DNA of 64,000 nt from assembly GCF_026210795.1 (NCBI RefSeq), contig NC_089444.1, positions 2,656,501 to 2,720,500 of the forward strand. Reading direction: 5' to 3'. The position numbers and the translations under genes were made by a program. Positions 42,691-55,977 of the stretch are shown piece after piece. This DNA comes from Rhizophagus irregularis (Eukaryota; Glomeromycota; Glomeromycetes; Glomerales; Glomeraceae). How positions within the stretch are numbered: the stretch's first letter is position 1; the number at the start of each line of letters is the position of its first letter. The notes under the pieces were generated by a model that saw only the letters and a list, made by a program, of their open reading frames with translations, did no database searches and was not told the origin of the DNA.

Positions 42691-42902
42691 TATTTACATC
42701 GCATAATGATCGCAGCGATATCGCAGAGATATCGAACTAATCAATATCGAATAAATACAGTTACGACTAACTTAACGATGTCGAATCTATTTTTTATCAA
42801 AATATCGTAATGATATCGTAATGATATCATTGCGATATCTAATCAATATCGATTGTAAACTCCAAGTTTCAGCAAAGGTAGCAGTTGTTATTTCTAAGGA
42901 GG

Positions 42903-43464
42903 TGTTATAAATCTGAACAGTATGATTACGCGTTGTTAACTGATTTGGTACATTGAATAGATTTACTATGATTTGCAGTCAGGGAGATTAAGTACGTTTA
43001 ACTATGACTGAAATCCAATCAAACAAGACACGCTTAAAGTAGGGAGTTCATTTATAGTGTAAAAGGTTATACTTTATTATAGAACTTTATAATTACAAGA
43101 ATAGGAACTAATCAAAACTAATAGGAACTAAAAGAACTAAGGTGAACTGTAGGAACTAAACTTATAACAAAGGAAAATACCAACGTTATTTATATAAAAG
43201 TTACTACATATAAAGATATAATAAATATAATAGATATAATAAATATAAGAAATATAACTAATATAATAAATATAATAAATAAATTAAATATAATAAATAA
43301 AATAATTATATCGTTTATATTAAATATAATTAATATAATAAAAATAATAGGCTAAGTTGGCTGCAGCTAGGTCAGCTTGGCACAGTTGGGCACAGTAGAT
43401 CCTAATTTTCCACATGATCTTTTGGTATAATAAGATGTAACTCTATACGTGACTAGGGGTAACA
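42903..43464. repeat. LTR-like segment (TGTTA...TAACA), uncertain
   Basis: It starts TGTTATAAATCTG and ends GGGGTAACA, the TG...CA form of an LTR; a purine-rich AAGGAGG precedes the left end and a decayed coding region abuts the right end. No matching second LTR and no target duplication are seen in the window. Confidence 0.35.
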
Positions 43465-43469
43465 GCATC

Positions 43470-44377
43470 CCTTTGTTTTTTTGTTTTCTTTGTATGTGAT
43501 GTTTTGGTATAGAGTGAAATTAATTGTATTATCTGCACAAGGAAAATCCAGTTTCATAATTTCTTCATATATTTTTTGTGATGCAACATTAATTATCAAA
43601 CGATATCCAATAATATCTTTCTTTTTTTTGGCTTGTTTACTCTGATTGGTTTCACCATTATCATCACATGACTTCTTATCTGGGGCTCCTTTTGAAAATC
43701 CAGTAGGATTTTTGATACTTGAGAAATCCCTGGCCTAAAGCTGGGTTTGATATCAAATAGTCTCTCATTTTTTTGAGAGATTGGTAGCGACTAAGGCAGT
43801 AATTTTATCAAACAATTTCACACTAATAAGAAGTGAGAATGTTTGTTGTTGTTTTGTGTAGACGTGTAGTATAAAATTTCCTCCTCGGTAAAACCTTGTG
43901 AGTTCTGATCAGCATCCTGCATATTAAAATCAGCGATTTCTGGTTAATCGGACGATAACGCCACATTTTTTTGTGACGTTTCAGGAGTTTGTTTATTTGT
44001 TGTTGTGCTGAAGCATTTGATTGGTCAATGGATATTTGTTATTGTAACAGAATATCTGATTGGCCCGTATTTGTTTGTTTACTTTTAAGAGCAAAATTTG
44101 GAGCTAAAGAGAGTAAAGACAAAGTATCCCAAAGGATTTGTCCTATGGAAAGGCCCTGTTTATTGTTATTTTTTCATTTTTCTTTGTGTGAACCTTCTGC
44201 AGCTTCGCCAGAGCAGTTTATCATATTGTTAGTTGTAAGTACAGTAGAAATACTGCTAACTTGTATCAGTTGTTTATTATCATTCTGTTTCTGTTTCTCT
44301 TGTGTTGAAGACACCTGTTCACCCACCTGTCTTTGTGCAGTCTGAGACCTAGTATTATAGCATGCAGGGTTGGACAT
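43470..44377 (-). pseudogene. Decayed Gln/Lys-rich transposon-like gene
   Basis: On the minus strand an ATG at 44377 opens MSNPACYNTRSQTAQRQVGE; the frame then has TGA and TAA codons but stays coding-like (KQGLSIGQILWDTLSLLSLA; SNASAQQQINKLLK), shifts frame (NMQDADQNSQGFTEEEILYY), and ends with a long open piece GYRLIINVASQKIYEEIMKL to KKTKGCCYP, whose last codons run into TGTTACCCC of the LTR-like segment. At least two nonsense codons and two frame changes. Family not recognised; transposon origin is inferred from the setting. Confidence 0.55.
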
Positions 44378-45129
44378 AGAAGTTAATGGATAAAATAAAA
44401 CACAATATAGTATACGTAGCTTTGAAAAAAATATTTTTCTGTTCTCAATAAATTTTGGTCAAATACAAAAGCAGAAAGAGTTTTCAACAAATATATTAAT
44501 ACATTTAAACTAATTAACATTACTCATATATATACGTAAAAAACAATTTTTTAAAAATTACTAACAAAATTAATTAACTTAACTAAGCGCAATAACGCAT
44601 TATTTATATAGTATTCATATACTACATTCATTCTGGACTTGGAACTTTGCAATGTCATGTTGACATAGTGTTAATTTTATAGCAACTATATATAATTACA
44701 GAAATAAATTAAATATATAATATTTTTAAAAAAGCATAATAAATACATATATTTAGTTTTTCATCATTTGTATTTGTTTCCAACTTAGAACATTCATTCT
44801 TAATTAAAAAATGCAGCTTCTTTGAAACAATTGTTTTTTATTCTCATATTGATTTAACATTCCTTGGCCATTATCTATTATTAATTTTTCTGCTTTTTTT
44901 TATTTAAGGTTTCTACCATCCGCCATATGTTAAGTATGTTAAGTGAAAATGAAAATTCATTATTTTATAAAATAATAAGCACTACAATCTTAATAATTAA
45001 AACTTTCATCATGATTCTAAGGATGCCAAAAAACATTTTTGTAAATTGAATGTTATATTTATGTTATTTTTTAGAAACTTTACATATCTGATATGTTACG
45101 TATAAACTTTATATATGGATTCTTTAGAT

Positions 45130-45850
45130 ATGTTACAGAGACGTTAGCATAAATAATGGAAACTTGTTAAAATTAATGTTTGCTAAAATATTCATGGTCT
45201 GATTCAAGTTCATCAAAATCAGAAGTAGTAATTCTTCAATCAGAACATCATTCTCACTTAAACCACAATCATCTCCTTCTGTAAAAGCTTCATTATCATT
45301 ACTTCCAACTGAATGTTTTAAACCCAAAGGTATAGTATTAGTCTTGAATGGAAAACTATGACACAGTTAATCACAAACTGAAAATTTGAAGAAAAATATT
45401 GTAATTAATTCCCTACAATTCTATATAATTAATTATTCCTAAATAAGTAATAAAAAAGTAGAAATACATTTTTATCATTTTAATTTCTTATTAATTCCTG
45501 CATGCAATTTATTTGCCAACATTCATTGCAGTGTGGCTTCCAAATTTCTTTGTTGATATCCATATAAATATTGTTAATAAAGTCAGATAAAATTTGTTAT
45601 GAATTTTTAAGGTAGGCAGCAATGTTAGAGTTTAACTATAAACATCATTTACTTCTTAAGCTGTTGATGTTGTTGTAATTGTTGTTGATAAATTTGGCCA
45701 GATTGTAGAATCCCAAATTCAGTTAAGGTCGCAATATCTTCAATATCTTCTTGCAGAGAACCATTTTTCTGTTGTAATGTTTGAACTTGGTCTCATTTAC
45801 ACCTGCAATTTTGCATTCTGATGACATCCTTTTACTTGCCATAATAATAG
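45130..45850 (-). pseudogene. Decayed coding fragments, acidic and Gln-rich
   Basis: Two minus-strand pieces: an acidic one at 45133-45327 (HSVGSNDNEAFTEGDDCGLS) and, at 45655-45830, VQTLQQKNGSLQEDIEDIAT then LTEFGILQSGQIYQQQLQQH. Between and around them all frames are closed. Probably remnants of one or two genes of unknown family. Confidence 0.4.
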
Positions 45851-47080
45851 TAATTCTTCTAATATTTGTATAACCTTTTGTAATTAATTTTCTTTTTGCC
45901 ACAGTGCATTTATAGATTTATTAAAGTAAAACTATAGAAAATGTACAAAAGTAATTATTATGCATTACTATAATATTATTGGTCTAAAAACCACTCATTG
46001 ATAGTAATGCTAGGTTTGAAAAAATTCTTTAACAACTATTAATGCATTTCAGTTTGGATTAGAACTTATATATATCTATAATCAGTTAATTGCAGTTAAA
46101 GAATCTTGAGAAAAGAGGTATTATTGTAAAGAAGGAAGACTACCTTTAGATCCAATTATGAGAAATACCTCAAAAAATGGGTTGGCTTTAATGATCCAAT
46201 TCTGAATTTCTTATTGCAAGTTGATGACATTAAAAATTGTAATCTCAATAATTTTATGGAAAATTTTAATATGATTTTGAATATAAATACTTATTAATTA
46301 TATTGACATTGTTTATGTGAAATCTATCTTCAATAGGATCCATCTCATATTAATTTGTTTTTGTAGTATCATAAATAATAACATTGTGAAATTTTGGCCA
46401 TAAATCAGTATATTATTAGCTTGTTATCCAAAATAGTCCTGTAAGTTCATCAGCAGGCCCTTCTTTTGAAATTTGAATATATGCCAAAATTTTCATTAAA
46501 ATTATTACTAGTAAAATTTTAACCAAATCAGATTTAGTATTGATTAAATCTGTGTTACGTTTTTTAAACTAAAAATAAAAATTTTGATAATTTTTTTTTT
46601 TAAAAAAATTAAATTTTTACGATTTTACTTTTGAAACGATTAGGTCTATATCACTTTCAGATTCTGATTTTTATATTCCTTATTGAGATCGACATGAGAT
46701 TATTATTACAACCATAAAAGTTTTTACAAGATTAGCTCTTAATATCTTCTTGGTATTAACAGTATGAATTTAATATGTATAATGTTTAGATTGATTATCC
46801 AAGATTGATATTTCAAATAAATCTAAGTTGTGTATGTTGTTTTCTAATAATTAATTGTTATTTTCTATGTTCCAATATTTAAATATGATATATTTAATAT
46901 AATTGTTAAAGACATTTAATTTTTATCAGGAAATGTAATTGTTAATGATTGTAAGTTCATCAATATATAATAAATTACTAGATGAAGTTTTTTTATCAAA
47001 TAATTTACAATGTATTTTAATAATTTTACGAATTTCATGATCATTAAAAGTTTGTCAGAAAAAACTCCTATCTGATCAAA
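45851..47080. other. AT-rich stretch, no gene seen
   Basis: All frames closed; nothing recognisable. Confidence 0.5.
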
Positions 47081-48260
47081 ATTCCTATATTATGAAAGTA
47101 ATTATATACTTCAGTTAAATAAGTCCCTTCACTCTGTTTACCATGGGAAGTACTTGTTGCAAAAACTGGATTACTCCATATTTCGCCACTAGATTTGTAA
47201 AAAATAAATATTAGAAAATGTCATCAAATAAATACCTACATAATAAAGTTATTGAAAAAACTTACAGTACGTCTAAAGTATAATTAATTTATAAATTTAT
47301 ACCCTCTGATGAATTATTTATAATATTTTTAACATCATCAATAACATTAACTCTTTCCAATATGCTTTTTTATAATATAATAGGCAGTGGAAATTCTTGT
47401 GATATTAGCAAGATCAGTGGCAGTATATGTTTCTCTTAATTATTAATCTTAAATGTATAATGAAAATATAATTTGTTTTGTTTTTAAAACAATTTTCAAT
47501 TAGTTAACCTTTATCTGGAAAATTTGTTAAAATTCTAATGATAGGTCAGTAATAACAATAGTATTAGATGCCACTTTTTTAGATACTTTTGTTTTTTTAG
47601 CAGATTGGTTCTCATTTTGCAAAAAATATTGTATATATATTATTTAATCATATCTTTTATATGTAATTAATCAGCTTTGTTGTCAGCAAATGACATAATG
47701 AGCAAGATGGTATAAATTGAGAAATGTTGGCTAATCTGTTACTATAAATCCCAAACTTTTTAAAGATACTGCTTAAGTCTTTTAAAGTTTATATGAAGAA
47801 AATGGCTTTTTTTTTCCACATACTCTTTTACACACTTCTTAGCAAGATTTGTAAGAATAATTGGTCAAAATAAACTGGAGTTTTGTCCATATTTCCAATT
47901 TCACGAAGTTCATATCCAAATTGTTTTCATTTTTCTAATCCTCCTTTCAATTCATATTTAAGAAACATTTCTTCAGTTATTTGGAGAAAGGAATAACCAG
48001 TTATGTCTTGCTTATCAAAGTATTCTTCTATTATCTTTAAAAATTTAATAAGAGATTTAGTGTCATAATTCTTTATGTCTTTTACAATCTCTTATTCTGT
48101 GATATCAATGGATATTGAACATAGCAAATATTAAACAGTCATATAATCTAAATATCATTCTACTTTCGCGCCCAATGACCCTTTTTGTAACAAAGAATAC
48201 AAATTCTATTGAATGTTTGTGATGAGAAGAAAGAGGAAGAGAATCATTATTATTATCAAT
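47081..48260 (-). pseudogene. Decayed genes including a SAM-domain relic and a zinc-knuckle-like relic
   Basis: Minus-strand coding-like pieces occur in shifting frames. 47840-48110 reads EIVKDIKNYDTKSLIKFLKI, DKQDITGYSFLQITEEMFLK and YELKGGLEK, the layout of a SAM domain (D-x-x-x-L-x-x-F-L, then I-x-G-x-x-F-L-x-L-T-E-E). 48170-48215 reads RICILCYKKGHWARK, a CCHC knuckle without its last Cys. 47090-47180 reads KSSGEIWSNPVFATSTSHGK and on, and 47290-47430 has ETYTATDLANITRISTAYYI. These are probably several old genes; none is functional. Confidence 0.5.
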
Positions 48261-51200
48261 TTCTTAGTTTACTGGATACAAAATATAAATGTGATGTTTC
48301 TCATACTTTTTTGAAATAAGCATCTATATCTTTGTTCAATCTGAAGTTACCTATACTTTCGAAAGTTTTTTTTCTTGTGAGAAAAGGAACTGGCATTAAA
48401 TTTCATTCTTCTGTTATACTTGATAAATATAAGAACATCTTCTATACTCTCTTTTAAAGTGACTGTATTACTTTCTTTTGTAGTATTGATATGCAAATTC
48501 AATTAATTTAGATATTAATGTATTAACAAATAAAATAATAATATATCTTTAAATTTTTGTAATGCTATACTATATTAATCTGTGTTTTCTTTATATATAA
48601 TATAACATTTTGCATAAAATATCAATGTTTTTGAAATATCATCTTATTATCAAACAGTAATTTTGCTAATTTTTATATAATAGTTTTATTTTTGTTGAAA
48701 TTTTGCTAGTACCATCCATATACAGATAAAAATTGATGCAATAAGTACTAAACTTTGTTTTTCCTTTTTGGTAGATTTTCTTGCTTGTTTTTAATCAGCT
48801 TTCTTAAATAGTATTTTGCAAATGAACAAATTAAATAAGATTGAAAATTATCTCCTTAATTTAAAGTATGATAAAAGAATGGTAAAATTTCTTTCTGGCA
48901 GTACCTGCATTAATTATATGAAAATTCTCTTAGCACTTATCTTTAGCCAGCATTCTGACCTTGGAACAATACCTTCATGTGAAATAATTTCCTTTCTGAT
49001 GTCATTATAAATAAAAACTAATATCATTCTATAATAAAATTTAAATGAAGTAAAGTGTATCTTCTGATTGTGGATTGAAATATTAAAATGAAGCTTTCTC
49101 CTTTTGTTTATATCCGATTTCTTGAGCTCAATCTTGTATAGATTGAGCTCTTCTATTTTCTCTATTTTTAATACTATTATTTTAAACCAAGTATTTTAAA
49201 TTTAACCATTTTGTTTATAATGCTAAGTTTATTCTTAACTTCAAAGTTTCTGGTTGGAATCAATTCTTTGATGAATATGAAAATCTTCCTCTATGTTAAT
49301 ATTTTAGTATTCACCACTGATCATTATACTTTTACCAACATCATCATCTATATAAATATCTATTGCATTTTTGATGGTATTTGTTGATTACGAAGAGGTT
49401 TGAAGATTTAGGTTTCTTGATAGGAAAAAAGCAAATATAAGGTAGTGTACTGATTGATGTTAACAAATAGCAAAAGTGTATAAACTGAACAGATGCTGTA
49501 TGCTGATACCAGCCTTCTTATAAAGCTTTATCAAATATCTAAATTTTTTTTCAAAAGTTACATGAAAATTTGATATAACTTATTTAATTTGTTGAGTTTG
49601 TTCAATTTTTGTTTCTGCCCTATTTTTATGATTGGTTTACCCTTCCAAAACATTTTGTACCAAATCAATGTAAAAGTTTCCATATCATTTAAGTTGTTCA
49701 ATTTGACAAGTTCAAATATCATCATAAAATGAAAAAACAGGTTTTATTCCATAGTTTCTAAAACCATGAATAACTATTTTAATTTGATTGTCTTTTATAA
49801 ATGAATGAATAATATAAAGTTTAAAAAATTATTAAATTTGCAAGTTTATTGTATTGTCAAATTGTTTGGTAATTAGTGTACTTTATAATGCTTTTTTGTA
49901 TATTAAATTCAATATTATTTTTAAATAATTTTATGCACATGTCAATCTTCTTTTTTCTATTCAAAAATTAAGATGCATATGCTGAATGCCAGATTTAACT
50001 CTACATGATTGCATCTTCTTTTCACATCACTTTATCAGAGTATAGTAACTTTGTATGCATAGATATCACTAATTCTTGAAATGGAAAAATGATTCATTTT
50101 CATCTTTTTTAAGAATTCTGCATATAAATTCTATGAAATGGACTTGATGTGTATTAAAATCCTGATACTAGGTATTATGGTTGCATTTGATGTCATCTGC
50201 TGTATGATAGGGTGACGATAGTTGTATAGTCATATCAGGACTCTTTCCTTGAAATCATCAGTAAGTCATTTGGTATTCCTTGAAAGATCTGTTTGCCCAT
50301 ATTAAAAACAAGGTAATAACAAAAATGAGTGGTAAATTTCATCAAAATTTTAATAGAATGCTGAAATAATAAGAGGAGCAATAATAGGTAAGATTAACAA
50401 ATAAGATGTAAATATAATAATATTCTAAGTAGAAGGAGTAGTAGCTCTTTTAAATAAATATTCCAGATAGTTCAACAATAATTCTTCATTCTTAAAACCT
50501 TTTTAAATATATTTTAAATTAATGAGTAGTAATTATTAATAATTATTTCTTTTTTGTATTGCAAGGGATTCAACTCAAGATCAATAAGCAAATGATTTAG
50601 ATTCATATTAAGGTGTGTCTTATTTCATGTGACATCTCCATAATTATTTTTGCAAAAGTTACAATTTATATGGATATTTGTTATGATGGTTTTAGTACTG
50701 TATATCATATCTGGATTTTCCACTGATGATTAGTTGTCCTGAAATAACTTGTTTAATTTTGAAGAAATTATATAAATTCTCATTTGTATATAATCCAAAT
50801 TGGTTTATCCTGAAAGTATAACAAATTAATTTCCTTTTCAGCAGGTTCTTTAGTCTCCAAAGAATTAACAATAATATTATTTCACTTCCTTAATTGTTAA
50901 AATACTGTATTACTATTTGAGAATAAAAAGAAAAGGGAAAGGAAAAAGGGAGAAAAATTATAAACTCCTAACTTAATCAAATTATTGAACTATTTATATT
51001 TAAATTTTTTTAATAAAGCTTAGCTGTGTTAGGTAACACCAAACAGGATTCAAAAGCATTTCTGTACATTCTAATTACCACTGCCACAAATATAAACTGG
51101 TTAAATTTAAGGCTTAGTGCATAGGCTTATACTTTATGTCACTAATCCCGAACCTGTGTAGCTGATAAACTGACACATGCGCAGCATAGATGTGCGATAA

Positions 51201-51429
51201 TCAAACATATAATCATTTCTACAAAATACAAATATTAATTGTAATGTATAATTTATTTATTATATTTTTATCTTACACTATAACAGAATGGATTGTTTTT
51301 TTTTAATATCTCAATTGTACTATTTGTTTTTAAATTAAACAAATAAATTTTTAAAAATTATTTTAAATTTATACATTTAATACCATTCTCTCTAAAACTA
51401 AAATGCAAATTATTATCTTAATAATTAGA
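48261..51429. other. AT-rich stretch with scattered decayed coding, no functional gene
   Basis: Only short coding-like pieces are visible on the minus strand. A hairpin GAGCTCAATCT / AGATTGAGCTC with a 5-base loop sits at 49124-49150. The 64-codon frame at 48816-49010 has no recognisable content. Confidence 0.45.
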
Positions 51430-51890
51430 ATAATTTATCTGTTAAAATCTGGATGATTATCTGTTAATATTCAGATAATTATCTGCTAACGTACAGATAA
51501 ATTATCTGTTGATGCACAGATAATAAAAAATGGGAAAATTTGGAAAAAATATCTGTAAAAATTTTTGGAAAGTTTCACAGATAATATATGCAAAATATCA
51601 CAGATCATCTGCGAAAAGTTACTAAAAATGGCAAAGAATAACTGTGAAAATTTATCTGTGCATTGACAGACTTTTGTCCGATTTGGCTTGCCATAACTTT
51701 TGTCCAATTTGGCTTGCCATACATTGACAGACTTTTGTCTGAAATGGCGTGCCATAATTTTTATCTGTTCATGCATCTATCATGTGCTAATTGTGCTTGA
51801 TGTTTTTATCTGTTCGTGCTTGGTATTTTTATCTGTCTGTGCTTAAAGTTTTATCTATCTGTACTTGATGTTTTTGTCCGTATTTGATTT
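51430..51890. repeat. Cluster of ATCTGT/ACAGAT repeats
   Basis: More than twenty ATCTGT or ACAGAT words, including CAGATAATTATCTG-type palindromes at the left part and TTTTTATCTGTTCGTGCTTG-type units at the right. Such clusters are typical of subterminal zones of DNA transposons. It lies directly outside the left arm of the 51.9-60.5 kb inverted repeat. Confidence 0.6.
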
Positions 51891-51900
51891 TAATTTATCT

Positions 51901-52714
51901 TGTCAAAAATTAGTTTCTTTGTTAGCATAGGGGTGATATTTTGTCAATCACATGTTTTTTAAGTTTAGCATAGTTTTTACACGAAGAATTTTTTTTTTAT
52001 TTTATTGGCTTTTTTTTTATAAACAATTTTTGTAGAGAATTTTATTTTTAATATAGACAAAGGCTTTTTTGATAAAATTCTTTCTAATAAAAAGACTTTT
52101 TTTGATAAAAAATTTTGTTAGAGAATTTTTTTATTGATAGGAAATCTCAGAGTTTTTTTTCGATGGATAATTTCGTTAAAAAATTTAAATTTCATTGGAG
52201 AATTTTTTTTTAATAAGATTTTTTTTTTTGAACATATACCTAATTTGTTGGAACAATTTTTTTTAACAGGATTTTTTTTTTTGATAGAGAATTCATTGAG
52301 AATTTTTTTTTTTGTAGAAAATTCTTAGGAGAATTTTTTTAGTAGGAAAGATTTTTTTTGATAAAAATAATTTTGTCAGAAATTTTTTAACAAATGAGAT
52401 TTTTTTTTGATAGAGAATTTCGTTAGAATTTTTTTTTTAATAAGAGGGAGTTTTCTTTGATAAAGAATTTCTTTTGGGAATTTTTTTTAATAGGTGAAAG
52501 TATTTTTTGATGAAAGAATTTTATTTAGAAATTCTTTGAGAATTTTTTTTAATAGGTAAGAATCTTTGAATTTTTTTTTTAATAGGAAAAATATGTTTTT
52601 TGATGGAAGATTTTCGTTAGAAATTTTTCTTAATAGGGATATTTTTTTTGATTGAAAATTCATTAGAGAATTTTTGGTTGAAAAGTTCTTTTATTTTTGA
52701 TGGAGAATTTTGTG
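51901..52714. repeat. Left arm of a large inverted repeat (about 0.8 kb)
   Basis: It begins near TCAAAAATTAGTTTCTTTG and TGTCAATCACATG and continues with degenerate units of the type GATAGAGAATTTCGTTAGAG plus TTTTTTTAATAGG. The complement of 59749-60530 follows the same order, including the unique blocks ATACCTAATTTGTTGGAACA and GATGGAGAATTTTG. Confidence 0.8.
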
Positions 52715-53046
52715 ATGATATCTAAAATTTTTTAAGTTCATCTATAATAATATGGTTAATACTGTACAATGTTTTATCGCTCTTTTCAAATTAGTGCGCC
52801 CATCCTGATTGTGTAACCATGTGAAAATCTAATTAGATTTCCCGATTTTCGCGATTTTTAAACGAACCCTTCTAATAAATTTTTTTGCCATCTCTGATTT
52901 CTAATACTTTCTTAGTGATTTCACAAAGCTTCTACAGTAAAATACGCGTCTACTAAGTTTCAATTACCAAATATTTACTGATTTTCAAACTATAAAGTTA
53001 TTTGTTTCTTGAAGATTTTCTTCTAAATATTTTTTTATCGGTTATT

Positions 53047-54240
53047 ATGGCTAAAACTTTAGCTGAGGATCTCAAATGGCGCATTATACTTCTACATAAT
53101 GATGGATATTCAAAAAGACAAATAGCTAATCTACTTTATATTGGAGAAACGTTAGTTAAGAAAGTTATTCATATATATGCAAAGTGGGGTTGTGTAGTAA
53201 ATCTGTGGAAACTTACACCAGGAAGAAAAAAAAGTTTTTAGTAGAAGTGATATGAATGTAAGTATAATTTGAAATTGTAAATTAGACCAAATACTTGTTT
53301 GATAGTCAAACTTATATTATAATTTGTGAATATTAGGTGTTGCGTGATATTGTTCATGAATATGTTGATTATTATCTTGATGAATATATTGAAGAAATGC
53401 AGGCACAAACTGGAAAACGTGTTTCTGTTTCAACTCTATGGAGATCATTGGCTTATTGTGGTATTACACGTAAAAAGGTATAGTATTATATGTAAAAAGA
53501 TAAATTTTAGTTTTTTTTAAAAAAAAATTAGCAAGAAAATAATAATTATTCAATTCATTATTATATAGTTACATAAAGCTGCTTCAGAAAGAAATGAATT
53601 GCTAAGAGGTGCATTTATTGCATCTATAGGTCGCTATAGAATCGATCAATTGGTATTTATGGATGAATCATCGAAAGATGAACGTACTTCAACACGTTTT
53701 TATGGCTATTCTGAAATCAATTCAAAAGCAATAAAAAAGGTGGTTTTCATTCGAGGCAAAAGGTATACTCTTTTACCTGCATTAACAAAAAAAGGTATAA
53801 TTGCTGTAGATATTATGGAGGGCAGTTGTACAAAGCAAAGGTTTAAGGAATTTGTCGTATCTCAAGTGGTATGTATACTATTAATTATATTATAATAACT
53901 AATTATACTATTTACTAATCAAATTAATTTATAGTTGCCCCAAATGAACCCATTTCTATCTACAAATAGTGTTTTAGTCCTTGACAATGCTAAGATACAT
54001 CACGATCAAGAACTCCTTGAATATTTAGATGCATTTGGAGTAAAAGTTGAATTTTTACCTCCTTATTCACCAGATTTAAATCCTATAGAAACTGCTTTTT
54101 CTACGATCAAACAATTTTTACGAAGAAATAGATATTTTGTAGATACTAATTATAATCCTATTTATCCTTTACTTGTAGCTTGTTCTCAAATTACTCCTCA
54201 AATGGCAGAAGGTTATTTTAGAGGATCAGGATATTTTTAA
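53047..54240 (+). CDS. Tc1/mariner-family DDE transposase (four exons, one-base frame break)
   Basis: Exons 53047-53257, 53337-53477, 53579-53868 and 53935-54240 with GT-AG introns. The N-terminus MAKTLAEDLKWRIILLHNDG then YSKRQIANLLYIGETLVKKV is a helix-turn-helix (paired/HTH) DNA-binding region. Catalytic residues: Asp in LVFMDESSKDER, Asp in VLVLDNAKIHH, and Glu in SPDLNPIETAFSTIKQF, the usual DDE spacing with the N-P-I-E signature. Near the end of exon 1 a run of eight A (about 53226-53233) shifts the frame to TAG; with seven A the frame would pass through to the donor AAT|GTAAGT. All the rest is open. So it is either a recent break or a homopolymer error. Three introns are unusual for a Tc1 element. 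Confidence 0.85.
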
Positions 54241-54339
54241 ATAAATAAAATTAAAATTTTATATTATAACCAAAATTCAAATTCAATTTATTAACAAAAT
54301 TTGTAAATTTATACATTATATTGTAATAAAATAATACAA

Positions 54340-55977
54340 TTATTTATATTTTTTAGCAGCATCTCTAATGGTTTCAATATCTCCAATAGTTGTTACCCCA
54401 CAAGCTTCAAATTGCGTATCATTCAATTTGTATAAATGTTTGACTCTAACTCTTTGCTTCTCAAATCCTTCCAGAAACTTAACGTAATAATCACCTGTTT
54501 CTTCAGCTTCATCTAATTGTTGTAAAAATTCGATCATTGATGGTAAAGTTTGGTGAGTTACTAGAGTTGTTTGTAATGTTGATTGTAATGGGGATTGTTG
54601 TGATATTTGTTGTTGAAGAAGTTGAGGCGCAACTAATGCCTGAAATAAATTGGAAAAAAAAGGACTAATTGAATTTTGTAAATCATTAGAAAGTTGGGGT
54701 AAAGTGGGTTGAGACCTGTTTTTGGTGTACGCAAATAAAGGATGGGTTGGTGGATCTTTAACTGATGCAAGTCCGTTAAGCTAAAATATTTAGATATTAA
54801 TGTTAAATTAAAGTAATACTATTAAATAAATATATAGAAAACTGACCATTTCTGTTGCCCAAGTTGAAAACATCATATTACTTATTTCAACATGAGGTTC
54901 ACGATCTTTTAGACAATGCCTATTATGCATGGAACACCAAGTTTCTCTTCGTAATTCTGTAACATTCTTTGCAATTCTTTGATCAAGCAAAGAAATATCT
55001 GAAATTTTAGGAACTTTATTTTTATTATAAATATTTGGAATAGAGTCCTCGTCATGATCTACATCATCATCTGAATTAGTTTCCTAATTAAAAATATAGA
55101 ATTAATTTTTTTAAGAATAAAAAATCAATAATAATTTAAAAATTACCTTTTTTTTTCGCTTAACATCAACTTGTTTTTCTTTTTTATTCATAGTAATAGA
55201 AATAAGCATAACTTTTTTTGTGGCAACAAGTTTATTATATTCTGATTTGAAATTTTCGAAATCACGTACATCTACTAATAAAGTACCAGCTCCTTGTGTC
55301 TTTTCTGACTTAAAAGAAACATTATAGTCATTAGCATCAATTTTTTCATCTTTGAGAAGAGCTGTGATATTATTTTGAATTGAAAGTAAAAACTCATCTA
55401 ATTCAGAGATTATAACTGAATAGTTTTTAGCTGGAAGAGAAGTACCGTCTGCCTTTTTTATAGATAGTTTGTAATTAACTTCTATTTCCAATTCAGTACT
55501 ATCTTCATTTTCAGTTTCTGAATTGCTACGTTTGGATTTATTGTAAAATGTTGACCCATCTGACGTAGTACTTTCTTGTGAAATTTCAGTAGTAGATTCA
55601 ACATTAATTATTTCAATGTTTTCTTCTAATTGTATCACATTTTCTGATGTACGAACTCTTTGTGAAGAGTTATTAGATTTAGATTTTTTATTAGATAAAC
55701 GTTGGTAAGAACTATTACATGTTGAACAGAATGAAAATTGAAAGCCTTTTGCTAAATCAAATCCATAAGCAAAGCTATCATTTTTATTTTTTATAAAATC
55801 TATTTGTTTAGGATTAGAAATAGGGTTAAAGACTCTTGTAAATGCGTTTTTAACGAGATCTGTTCGGTTTTTTCTGGATGGCTTAGCTGTTTTATTACAA
55901 TCACATATTTCTATTTTCAAATTTACCCCACAATAGAGACACTTTTGACATCCAAAACAAGTCCCAATTTTATACAT
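54340..55977 (-). CDS. Accessory gene of the Tc1-like element: Cys-rich N-terminus, SAM-like C-terminus
   Basis: Three exons, 55147-55977, 54847-55083 and 54340-54780, all joined in phase 0 by GT-AG introns: 502 residues, no break. The N-terminus has a zinc-ribbon-like cluster CFGCQKCLYCGV... ICDC and a second pair FCSTCNSSYQ (about residue 85). A Ser/Glu-rich linker and a beta-rich middle follow (KADGTSLPAKNYSVIISELD), then a basic KRKKK stretch. Exon 2 is TWCSMHNRHCLKDREPHVEI-like with Cys/His. The C-terminus (YYVKFLEGFEKQRVRVKHLY then KLNDTQFEACGVTTIGDIET) has the five-helix pattern of a SAM-like domain. It lies inside the transposon's inverted repeats. Function unknown; protein-protein interaction and DNA binding are inferred. 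Confidence 0.75.
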
